A stretch of DNA of 64,000 nt from Evernia prunastri. Its lineage: Eukaryota; Ascomycota; Lecanoromycetes; Lecanorales; Parmeliaceae. The stretch lies in NCBI GenBank assembly GCA_003184365.1, contig NKYR01000032.1:275383-339382 (forward strand), given 5' to 3'. Positions 11,594 to 23,096 of the stretch are shown piece by piece. Under the pieces are notes generated by a model. The model did not search any database. It saw nothing but the letters and a program-made list of their open reading frames with translations, and was not told the DNA's origin. The position numbers were made by a program, and so were the translations under genes. How positions within the stretch are numbered: the first letter of the stretch is position 1; each line of letters starts with the position of its first letter.

Positions 11594-13734
11594 TCAGAAC
11601 ACCTGGCGGCAGGAGGAATCAGCTATCCGTAGATACCATATTTGTCCAAGGATTGAGAGACTCACTGCGCCACCGATGATGAATACCCTTTCTTCCTCCC
11701 TTCGTACCCACTGTATGACCTTGTTGGCACTCTGAGCGAGGGCGTTCCGGCTGGCGTGGGGAGCAGCAACACAGTACAACTCGAAGAGGGGCGTTACCCA
11801 GGCCAGAGATATCGACCCACGGCTGATGCAATGATGCACTTTGAGATGAGCGTTCTTTGCGTGTACGCTGGCATGGAGTGCATGGTACAGAGAGAGGAGT
11901 CTCCGTCTAGCCAGTAGCGTGGTAAAGCTCGGTTCGTAGGATGGCATGGTGAACTGTACGTTGGCTCGAGACTTGTACAGAAAATGACGAAGCACAGTGC
12001 CAGGCACAATGTCTGTCGCTGTAGGACGGCCGCGCCGTACGGCAGTCTTGATGATTGCCATGCTGCCATTGGTCTCGAGTTCCTCAACAAGTGCATCCCT
12101 CATCTTGCGAAGGTCATAAAAGCTTTCCTTATTGGCGCTGATGAGTAGTATAGCTATATCGTCGGGCTTTCCGGTTTCGATCTGGCCCTCAGACTCCTCT
12201 TCTCCACTTTGATATGCGCTTACGAAGCTGACGTACATGTACAGGTAGCCATTCTTGTTGAATCCGGGAAGGCACAAAGGTATCCAGTTCTCTCCACCTC
12301 CTGCCTTGACTCCTCGTGCCTCGAAGAGCATGTTGAATATCAGCTGCAGATCGCTTGGATGCAAAGAATGCTTCCTTGGTCGGACGACACTGACCAGTCT
12401 ACCACTAGCTACAATTAAGCCGTACAACAAAGTCTCGCATCGTGTGCGTAGTAGCGTGTCATTGATGACCTGCCGATGGGATTTGCGGATTTTCAAACAC
12501 TCTAGCGCAGAGAGTAACGTAGGCGGAGAACCCCGGGTAAATGTGTCCGCAAGTGCGGAGAGCAATGGTTCTGTGCCTTGCAAAGGACGCCGCAGATCCG
12601 TAGATGGACGATTCGAGAACATATGGGTCAGATTAGGCAAAGTCAACGTAGACAAGATTTGCATGTACAGGGCTTCTAGCTGTACGCGAAGTTGAGCGTC
12701 ACTCTCCCCGAGCTTGCTGATGGCAACGAGGTATAGAGGACCTTGAGACATCACCACAAATCTAGCGCCCGCTGCCGTAAATCCTTTCAGCTGGTCGTGT
12801 GCTCCCTCGTAGAAAGATATGATGGTCTGTATTATTCCAATGTACCCGGAAATGAGGTTGTCATCGCCATGCCGGTTGTAGATGGGCTTTCCAGCGGATG
12901 AAAGTATCAGGAAGTGTTTTGTTTTGGATTTCCACTGGTTCAGTAGCTGTTCTGCAAGTACTTTAGTTATTCGGCCCAGGAAATTATAAGATGTACAAAC
13001 TTACCTTCGTTCTCGCCGTCCGCAGCAATTGCACCAATCTCATCGAATTCTCGGTAAAAATCTACAGTCGCCTCATCATCTTCGCATGTAATTGAGTCGA
13101 ATGTATCCGGAGCTTCGTTCTGCGTACTATGTAACCTCCATGCAGGACTCTCCTGAGATGCTCCGAGGACTTCACCCAGCAGGCTTTCGACATCCCCGCC
13201 TGTCTCGAGAGTTGGCGCATAGCTCCTGACGCTGGCAGAATCACCACCTTCGCTGTCACTGAGGCCTTTAATTCTCCTTATACTGCCAAATGCAGCTATT
13301 GATTTTGTAGGGGGCGTCGTCTGCGCCGATGCGGCGAAGGTCTCTCGAGATCCATCTTGGTATGACTGAGTGTGGATATCTGTGCGGGACAAAGCAGTGG
13401 TGGCAGTAGACTGCAGATGCGGCCGCGAAGTCTTTCTCGACCTCTGTAGAGAGCTCCCCGGACTGTACGAACCTTCTCGCAGTAGATTCACGTTGGTCGG
13501 TCTCGGCGGTAAGGGTGGACGATACTCTTGTTCTGATTCTGTATTTTGGGAGCCCGCCGGCGATATCATGGATGACTCCGTCTTCGATACCGTATCAGCA
13601 CCCACCTCTTTTACTCCCCGAATCGTAGACTCGTCCTCGCCATCGCTGGGCGGCGAAGTTGCCTTACTCCGGTCACTGGCAAAATCCTCTCCACCTCCGC
13701 TGGTAGTCAAGGACTCCTCGCCATCATGGCCCAT
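11594..13734 (-). CDS. MON1: Vacuolar fusion protein MON1
   Basis: MON1 with CCZ1 forms the guanine-nucleotide exchange factor that activates the Rab7 homologue on late endosomes, vacuoles and autophagosomes. Three exons are inferred: 13734-13005, 12951-11666 and a 9-nt last exon 11602-11594, giving 674 residues. The N-terminal ~240 residues are acidic and Ser-rich, as usual. The longin-type core begins near WKSKTKHFLILSSAGKPIY (12935 onwards). The last intron is placed because the family ends in IIGGAVF, and splicing GTGAGT...CAG yields exactly that ending. The start ATG at 13734 is the first in the frame, although the frame stays open upstream. It is divergent from DOP1 with only 267 bp between starts. 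Confidence 0.93.
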
Positions 13735-14001
13735 AGAAGTCAAGGAACCAAAGGTGTTGGATGCTTTGTGGAGCGGCTGTACGCTGATTGAGTATTCGCC
13801 GTAGAGGATAAAAAGTGTGGTAGCTTGGGAAGGGGGGGTTCGCCGCCGCCGAAGAGGACGCTAGCGAAGCTGCGCTACTTGTTCACTTCAGGCACTTACG
13901 TACTGAAATGATGCGATGACAGAAGACTTCTCTCAATAATTCCACGGAATTTTAACTCATGCTTTTAGTCTAAGAGCTGTCATCCATGAATCAGCCGCAG
14001 A
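13735..14001. promoter_or_regulatory. Shared divergent promoter of MON1 and DOP1
   Basis: Only 267 bp separate the two start codons, which point away from each other. The region must therefore hold both promoters. I see no clear TATA box or repeat; a GAAGAGGACGC/GCCGCCGCC stretch at 13840-13862 is GC-rich. Confidence 0.5.
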
Positions 14002-17000
14002 ATGCCGGTCAATGCAAGTCAGACCGTGCGCCCAAGCTCCCCTGCTATCGATGAAGGTACATCGTTTTCCAAATCTCCCGTCATCTCTCTTGAGCAAGCA
14101 GTAATATAGTTGATAGCCGGGCCGAACAGGAAAGACAAGGGCTATCGACGCTATGCTTCCAATGTCGAACGGGCATTGTCTCTCTTCGACACAGCACTTC
14201 AGGAATGGGCTGACTATATTGCCTTCCTCGGACGTCTACTAAAGGTAATGTGCCTGCTTCACATGTAAAACCTCTCGGCTCAAGTCTATGCGTTAGGCAC
14301 TTCATTCCAAGCCGTCTGGTACGACGGATGTACCACATAAAGCGCTTGTAGCCAAGCGGTTAGCACAATGTTTGGATCCAACGCTTCCTTCGGGAGTCCA
14401 CCAGAAGGCATTAGAAGTATATGCCTATGTATTTTCGACTTTAGACGTGGGTCTGCCCTCCTCCATGTCTCAACACATCAGCTGAAGTTCACTTGAGTAG
14501 AAAGATGGTCTGTCACAAGATCTACCACTTTATCTCCCGGGACTGGCGCCTACGTTGTCATTTGCATCGCTGTCGGTAAAGCCAACGCTTCTGTCGCTAT
14601 TTGAGACGTTCATCTTGGCTATAGACCCGGTCATGCTACGCTCAGCTCTCAAGGCGATTACGCTGGCCTTGCTTCCCGGCCTAGAGGAAGAAACCAGCGA
14701 GGAATTTGAACGCACCATCAGTCTTCTGAACAAGTTCAGAAGTGTAATTGGACAGGGGCTGGAGTCTCACGCTGGTCATTCGAGCGTTTTCGGTGATCAA
14801 TACTATTGGCAAAGCCTCTTTTTAGCCTCTATCACTAGCCCAACTCGACGTCAAGGTGCGCTGGCGTACATGGTCAGAGAGCTTCCTCTTCTAGGAAACG
14901 TTACAAGGCCAGATTCAGAATTTGGTCATGGGCAAGAAATGGAAACGAAGGGCATTGGCAGGAAGCTACCACCCGAGATTGAAGCAGTAACAACGCCAGA
15001 ACCAGGACTTTTAATTCGCTGTTTTGCTGCAGGTCTCCACGATGAACAAATCCTCATTCAGAGGGGCTTCTTGGATCTTTTGGTCACCCATCTGCCACTC
15101 CATTCTGCTGTACTACGTCTCAAGGTTGTGTCGAGAGACCTAGAGCTACTTGTTGCAGCAGCGGCGGCCGTCGTGGTACGCAGAGAGATGAGCTTGAACC
15201 GTCGACTATGGACCTGGTTTTTAGGACCAGAAGCACCATCAGGGCCTGATGATAGCACTCCGAGTTCCCCAGAGTCCAGTCCCACAATCAGCCCTGCAAA
15301 AAATAACAATCTACAACTTTCTCAGACAGAGTATTTCGAGCGTTACGGACTTATACCTTTAGTCAGTAGCGTACTAAAAATGGTCATGGATGATTCTTTG
15401 AAGCCTCCGGATAAAGCTCGCCCATTTCGAATATGTCTCTCTCTGATGGATCGCTGGGAAATTGGCGGGCTTGTGGTTCCACGAATATTTCTACCAGCAA
15501 TGGAAAGTGTGTGGCGATACCAGGGATCAGCTCCATCTAAGGAGGCTTTAGAAGAGGTCTTGCGCAGCGCCAACGCTTTCTTTGATGCAATTGAGAGTAG
15601 TTTGATCTGGGCCGAGCTGACGAAGATTGTGATTGATGCACTGAGGACCAGAGATTCTAGGCCGGAAGAAGCGGACTCGTTGAGTCCTAAAGATCGTCTA
15701 GATCTCGTCCTGTTTGTCATTAGAAATTTCAATGTTCGAGAAGAAGAAGTGCTGGCCATCCATATACCAATGGTAACATTAGCTCTGATTACCAGCTTAC
15801 ACCGATGTCTTGAAGCACCTTCGAACAGCACTGAAAACAGTTTGTCTCCAGCGATCGATATCGCATTCGATGTTGCGATCCACTTATTCGATATTATTCC
15901 GGCCAAAGTCCTTAGGAAGGGGCAAGAACAAGGTAGTAAACCCTGCGGGAACAGACAGACGCAAGGCACCAGGCCTCAACTTCTACAAGAGATTCAGAGG
16001 TTTTATTATGATTTACAAAAAGGCTCAGAGAATGCAATTCCACCCCTTAACAATCCGGACATCAGAGATCTGCTACTACAAAATGCCACCCAGATTGTTA
16101 CCCACGGGCTTGGCACGCCCATCCAGGCAGTTTACCTAGATAAGGAGGTAGCTTTTCTAGATAAACTTTTGCGCAAAGCACAAATATCATGTCTAGAAGA
16201 CGATGAGGAGGCCAAAAATGGGGTACTGGTACCCATAATGTCAAGTCTTTTGACAGCCTCAGAGGCAGGTGCTTCCAGCAATGGCATCGAAGATTTGCCC
16301 TTTCCTACTCTCGCAGTGATGGTCTCCGCTCTCGAAATGATGAGTAATGCAATACCTACGAACACTTGGCATTCGAATCATCGCGTACGACGAATACTAC
16401 CAAACCTGTTGACCGGTCTTTGGTCGTACATTTCCCCTGCTAGACCTGGACATAGCGTTGAGGCAGTCCGATGTCTCTGGCGAGTCCACTCAGTGTCACC
16501 AGATACAAGACTTGTGGAGGGGTCAATTGCTACCCTCATGTTACATGATAAAAAAGGGCATAGAAGTCATAATATCCAGATTGAGGGTGCCCGTGGGTTC
16601 ACTACGTTGTGGGCCCATAGCGGCTCGGCGATAAAAACACCAGCCGACAGTCGCTTGAATTCGGGACGTTCCCTCCAACAATCCGGTGTAAAGAACAAGG
16701 AGCCGATAGTGCTAGCTCAGCCGTTGCTACTCCTTCTTGATTCACTATTTGATCCAAAAACTGAACTGTTCATGTTCACTGTGAGCTGGCTGCAGTCGCT
16801 TACGAGCATACAATTGTCAGTTTTCAATAAACTCTATATTGATAGAATACTAGCTTACATCCTATATAGGATCGTCGAACTTTTAATCTATCGCATTGAC
16901 GCTTCACCATACCTGGTACACGAGAGATCCTCAATTACGCCGACTGATGGACAGGAAACATTGGATGGAACCGGTGCTTCGTTCGAAGTTGATGACTGCT

Positions 17001-19962
17001 TGTATTACCTCCAGACAATACTCAACATAATCAAACATTCTCCAGCGAACATTGGTGCATCACTTGCTGGGAAGTTGAGCGAGACGAACCTGAAAAGGGA
17101 CCACCACATTGGGGAGCCAGAAATCTCCGGACCGGTGAAAGTCTTGGTAGATGCCGAGGAACCCGCTATGACTGTTCAGTCTTATTTGATCCAAGTTTGT
17201 ATGAGAATTTTGGAGGATCATCATCATCGACAGCAAAGCGGTGGCGTCCGCCACAAGATTTCAATTCTACGCCAAACCTCGGCATCTCTTCTGAAGCAGC
17301 TACTATCTAGTCCCTCCTCGACCATGCTTGTGGCGATGAACCTGGAGGACTCTCTGATTGGAATTTTATCGTGGTCTGTCGAGCAATCAGATCATATGCT
17401 TCAACTCCCGTTGATGGATGTCATCTTGGTAATCCTAAGGACACGGATAACTAAAAATGACGTTCTATCCACCTCTCATCGAAGGCCCACCTCCCGTGAC
17501 ACTATTCGCAGTGCTTCTCAACTATCTGTCTCTACAGAAAAGAGCGACAGAGACAATTTACCCATTGAGCCGTCAATACAGACGTCAGTTCTTTTAGACT
17601 GTCTGACATTCGGCATCGGTTCGCCCAACAATCAACCAATCCTTGAGCAATGGATACGGTTCCTAGACAATTGCTTACCATTCTACAGCGGTAACATATT
17701 TCAGGTTCTAATGCCGCTCGTCGACACTTTCAGCAGAAGCATCGATTCGGTTTTCCAAGACTTGAAAGCTGTATTTGCCGGCACTTCACGCGGATCGCAT
17801 GGTGCTGGGGAGCCGATCACTGTTCTCAATGCGTTCGTCAATGGTCTCGAACAGGTTCTTGCAAGAGGTCATGATCAATTACTTCAAGATGAGGGACATT
17901 CAATAACTATCAAGAGTCCGGAGCAAGTACAAGGCTTCTTTGGCAACATGGTCTCAGGGGTTTTTACTTCCGAGGTACAGAAGTCGAGGCCAACCACAGC
18001 TAACAATCGTCTGACTGTCTTGCTTTGCTTCAAAGATGCGGTGAGAGTTTCCTTCAATATGTGGTCCTGGGGAGACGGTAGATCAGAAGGTTCACCATAT
18101 GATGCTGCAGTCTCGGCATCGTTCAGCTACATGTCAATACGGTTGAGGAATCGCGCTCGCCGGATGTTGGAACACCTGTTCGCAGCAGAGGCCTTGGAAT
18201 GCTTGGAGACCCTTGTTGAGTTCTGGCACAAAGCAGGATCAGAAGGTGGCTTGGCTCAATCTACCACTGTCTTCAATCTGTTGCATGCTCTGGAGGCATC
18301 AAGACCAAAGAACACGATCCCAGCTCTGTTTAATGCCATGTATAGCCGAACAAACCCGAACGTTCTAGATCCCATACGGAAGTCAACCTTGACCTCCGAA
18401 TTATCTGATGTTAACCTCGCTATATTCCTTGTAGCATACACAAGGTCTATGGAAGACGACGCACTAGATGAGATATGGACTGATTGTATGACCTTCTTGA
18501 GAGATGTCCTCGGTAACCCGTTGCCTCACAGACAGACTCTACCAATCTTGCTAAAGTTCACTGCAATATTGGGCGAAAAGATAGACAATACCAATTTTGG
18601 GGAGCAGCGCAAGATGCGCCGAGACATTGGAGTAGGTCATTTTCCGATGATTTTTCTCAAAGACAATTGCTGATGTATAGATAGGACCTCTTCGTTCGTC
18701 TGCTTGCTGCTACTTTCACTATTAAACCACTGGCATTCTCTCAAGACCTTCCCTTGTCGACCAAAGAAGAGAAAGGTCTCCACCACCCTTCAGCTTCCCC
18801 CACCACCTCAGGACACATTGATTCAGAGGATGTTGTCGGCATCATTGCTTCAATATTGCCCAACATTTCAAAAATCCTGGTTGATACAGACCGAATAACT
18901 GCAGCTACATTGACAATTTCCACGCAGGTACTTACGCCGACCTTCCGATGGAAGACATTCCCGCGAAACGTCACAGGAAGTTTACTTGACATAATGAGAA
19001 CAATGTCGCGCATCCCCGAAGCATCAAAATCTTGGAAAAAAGACGTTGCAGAAGCATTCAACGACCCAAGATTCTTCCACGCATACTCATTGGAACTTGT
19101 CTGGACCGGTTGGATGCCGATACTACAGCAGTGGACTTTCCTAGACAAAGATCGTATGCCGGAATTGCTGTCTCGTCTTTCATCACCGACGTCCGCGGGT
19201 ATCATGTTTGGTGTTGGAGCTTCTTCGGCCAGGCTCGAAGCAGACCGAAAGACCCAGCTTAATCTTCGCAGGATGGCCACTCTGATGCTATCTGCCGACA
19301 ATGATATGTTCGTTGTCAACCTAGGCGGCCTCCAAGAAAAGCTTGTCGATCTGATGACAGCCACCGCCGCTTCTTCGCCCTCATCAATAACGCGATCTGA
19401 GGTCTATATGGTTCTTCGGGCGCTAATCCTGAAGACCTCGCCAGTGCACCTGGCTCCATTTTGGCCTGTCGTCAATGCTGAGCTGTATGACGCGTTGTCG
19501 TCCCTATATCCTACAGAGACCCATGACACATACAATACATCATGCGTGCTACAAGCGGCAAAGCTCCTGGACACTCTGTTGACAATAGCGCCAGACGACT
19601 TCCAACTACGCGAATGGCTTTTCGTCACCGACACCATAGACGCTGTTTACAGGCCGCCGGACTGGCGGCCCGTTGCCCTCGTTGATGGTCTGGCAGAGAC
19701 TCTGGATTCCCGGGCAGGTGCTCCACACAGTGGCATCAACCCTCTCGTTGGCACACAGCAGGGGTTACGCAAGCCGCTGCTTACGTGCGCAGTCGTGGGC
19801 GACGTCCCGATGGAAAGCATGGTCGATCAGGTTCTTCGCCCATTCCTTCGCCAGCTGTCTATTAGTGCTTTCGAAAGCACTTACAGAATGGAGGCGCCGG
19901 ACCGTCAGGCTTGCTGCGATGATCTTCTACGTGACCTTTTCAACGAAAGTACACTGGTCTAG
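14002..19962 (+). CDS. Dopey-family protein DOP1 (DopA)
   Basis: A large leucine-rich protein of the Dopey family, which works with Mon2 and the flippase Neo1 in endosome-Golgi traffic; DopA of Aspergillus nidulans affects hyphal and developmental morphology. Five exons are inferred: 14002-14056, 14117-14244, 14297-14446, 14501-18631 and 18685-19962. All phases agree and give 1913 residues, the usual family length. The conserved Dopey N-terminal domain starts at about residue 25 (RRYASNVERALSLFDTAL) and includes LALLPGLEEETSEEFERT near residue 160. There is no predicted catalytic site. It shares a promoter with MON1 and converges on VPS27. Confidence 0.92.
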
Positions 19963-20266
19963 CGTTCTCCACAATGTTGATTAGAGGGCGGATATTGTAT
20001 CAAGTGTAGAAGATGCACCTTCTGGGATAAGTGGCGTATAATGTCTTACAGATGATACCCAATAAATCGAGGATTTCAGCTCTTTAAAGAGTGTATGAAG
20101 TAAAGTAAACGGACACCTTGTAATCATGTGCCGAGCTCTATCACTTCACACCCATTCAGTATGATCCTAAAAGCTACCTTGCCCACTCGCTTGTTGCGGA
20201 CCTATCATACACTTTGCATTGGCCAAGCATATTCAAGTACAACAAATCATGCAGGATACTATAGGG
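19963..20266. other. Convergent 3' regions of DOP1 and VPS27
   Basis: 304 bp between two stop codons facing each other. An AATAAA polyadenylation-like signal lies at about 20061 on the plus strand. Nothing else is seen. Confidence 0.5.
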
Positions 20267-22548
20267 TCATAATTCTATCAGCTGTTCCTCCACTTGCTTT
20301 GGTTGCGGCTGATGGTTCGGAGCTGCAGGGAAAGAATCTTGCGTATATGCATTCATTGATGGGTAAGGTGCGTTGTAGCTTTGCGGTGGTTGTAAGGCAG
20401 GGGTTCGCTGTTGTTGCCAGTATGGCTGTTGTTGTGGCTGGGGCAGGGGAAGAGCATGTTGTTGAGGCGGATAAGATTGCTGTTGTTGGGGCAAACTTTG
20501 GTGGCTCTGTTCCGGAGATGGTGCTGAGGCGTATTGATTGTGGTTCGCTTGCTGTTGTGGATACGATTGAGGAGGTGAGATCTGCGGTTGGCTTTGGTTG
20601 TAATATGCTGCGGCTGGATCTTCCATGACAGGTGTATGAGGAGGCGCTTCCATGGGTGATGGTTGGTATTGCTGGTGATTCTGAGCTTGACTGGGAGAGT
20701 AGTAGGGCGTTTCCTGGATCTGGTTTGGCGAGCGTGGGTAGCTTTGCAAGCTGGATGCTCGTTGAGTTGCTTGGGCGTTGTGTTGCAGGCGTTGATCGTA
20801 AGTAGATGATGTATTCGAGGGTGCTCTATCCCGTTGTATATACTGTGACTGAGTCGGAGGATAGTTGCTGTATTGCGATTTTGGAGGAGCATATGTATCG
20901 ATCTGCGGTGGTGCACCGTTCATGTTGTAGTAACTCTCTGCTCCACCTTGGCCACTCGGCGCTTCTGTAGGTATCGTAGGGTACATTGGCTGCGCTGCAT
21001 GTGATCTAGTCCCATAGCCTCCTAAATTATGCTGGCCGTAAGTACTCGAGAGACGGTCTTCCAACATCCGATCATAGTACCGAACAACAGTGGCTAGTTT
21101 AGAGTGCAGATCGAGAAGAGTATCTGAGTATGTCAGTAAGGATTGCTTTGCCAAGATGGCGGCGCTTACCATGTTTACTCATGGTCTCCCCATACGATCT
21201 CGCAAGCTTTGGCCTCAAAGCTCCGATGCCTTCGTACAACTCCTGGATTTGAGGCTCTCTTAAGACCGTACCCGGTGGCTGATGCTGCAATCGATCGACC
21301 AGGGTAGAAAAGAGGTTGATGTTTTCGGCTTCAACAGGAGTCAGCTCGTATTTGGTGTTTGGAATTACCACGTCAGCGTTCGCAGTTGCCGTATGACTTG
21401 AGGCCTGCTTCTTCAAATTCGCAGCATGCTTTTTCTTTTGCTCCTCCATCTCTTTTATCGATGCTGCAATCGCGGCATTCAAATCAGGGTCTTCTTCTTC
21501 GTCTGGAGGCCTAGCAGTCTTGGACGGTCCGTCGGGTATTGAAGACTTGCGTTGTGCTTGTAATTGAGATTGGGGGACGTATCCAGCGCCAGAGTGTCCT
21601 TTGACTTCCTCAAGGCTCATCTGTAGCGCTCTCTTCAGATCATCATCGAATCCTTCATCGACTCGCGCATCACGGGGCTGCATCGGACTACGATGTCTTA
21701 TTATGCTTGCATTCCCTTTGGCAAGTGACCTTTCTGGAAGAGGCCCGCTGCGAGATTTGTCTGTCAACTTGGCATAACAGCCGTCGTCGACCCTCACAGC
21801 TTGCATGATTCCCAGATGCGGCAATGGTATTGTTTTAGTAGAGCATTGAGCGTCGAACACGTTCCCACAGTTCCGGCAGTGATGTTTTCGATTCGTGAAG
21901 CTGAATGCCGTTCGACATCGCATGCAAACGTCTGAGTCTATCCACTCCGGTGGCTGTCTCGCAGCTCAGCATCTGGCAGTGAAATATAGCACAGCGACAC
22001 TCACAGCGCTGCTGTCGAGCATACTGCTAGACATCTCGATCTTTGGAGGAAAGCGAAAACCTTCTCTTTGTAGTGTCCTGTACGTTTCTCCAATATAGGA
22101 TGCGTCGCTCCGACCTTCTGTGCCGCTGGCCCAGACCTGTACAAGCTCTAGGATCTTGGACTTTACGTCGTCGTTCGGTGCAGCACTACCATATGCTTTC
22201 AATAAGGACGTTAGGTTGTCCATAAACTCTCTTGAGGCGATCTCTGCCAAAAAGTGTGATCCTCCATTCTTGACACACGTATCTGTGAGCTGAAATTTTG
22301 TCAGTTCACTTCTCTCTGGACCACATACGATATATTGAAAACCCTACCTTCAAGGTCGCTAGCTGAATGTTCGGGTTCTTGTGTCCTATTCGTCGCTTCA
22401 GCGATCTCATAGCCTCTTTCGGCTGAACACTTTTGGACCGAATAATGTCAGAGACCTCTAAATTCAGTGCAATGTCCTCCAAGCTGGACGAGGTTGCCTT
22501 TTCGATCTGCTCATCAAGGGCGGAGTTGGATGCAAACCAGCCCGCCAT
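20267..22548 (-). CDS. VPS27: ESCRT-0 subunit VPS27
   Basis: The ESCRT-0 component that binds PI3P and ubiquitinated cargo on endosomes. Four exons (22548-22348, 22289-22005, 21953-21170, 21123-20267) give 708 residues. The order is VHS domain (~1-150), FYVE zinc finger (~165-225), two ubiquitin-interacting motifs (FDDDLKRALQMSLEE and DPDLNAAIAASIKE), a GAT-like helical core (~335-450), a Gln/Pro/Tyr-rich tail, and a C-terminal clathrin box LIEL. In the FYVE finger WIDSDVC, RKHHCRNC and the ring core are intact. The last pair reads RVDDGCY where the yeast protein has RVCDSC, so one zinc ligand is Asp instead of Cys. All exon phases agree. Confidence 0.95.
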
Positions 22549-23096
22549 GGTGCTGTGAATATGCAAAGCTGAAAAGAAAGTCCTGGTGGCTCAGTAGAGA
22601 GATTCGCCGTCTTCTATTTCGATGACGGTCCTGTAGGCACTGGGAAAATGAGTGCTTGATGATTGACGAGCAGGCAGGCTGCTTGGGTGAAAGTTGATGG
22701 TCCAGGCTGTCGTTGATTTGACTGAGAATTGAGCCTCATAAAGTCTTGGCATGACGGAGGGTAAGTTTTAGCGCCCGCCACATGGGGAATCCGAGGTGAT
22801 GCCTCGCGGCGACAGTCAAATCGCAAACAATAGATGTAAATCTCATCTTGATGCCTAATCTACAAGCATTCACACCGTACTTCAAGGAATGCTTTGCCGA
22901 GGAATCACAGTGCTTCAGATTGAAATGCTTCAGCTGCAGTAACGTCCATGAAGCAGATAGACTCACCACCTTCGAGACATCCCCATTCGTTTTCAACCAC
23001 TGCCCGCATTCATCTGCGAGAAGCGCCATGGATGCAGGTCTTGGGTGTCTGGACTTCCGGTGATCTTGACTACGGAAGAGCAAGTGACTATCGGTC
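22549..23096. other. Intergenic region between divergent VPS27 and the deubiquitinase gene
   Basis: 548 bp that must hold both promoters. A minus-strand frame begins with ATG at 23032 (MALLADECGQWLKTNGDV), runs 97 codons, and has a possible donor GTGAGT 63 nt after the ATG. It matches no family known to me and could be chance, so it is not called as a gene. Confidence 0.35.
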
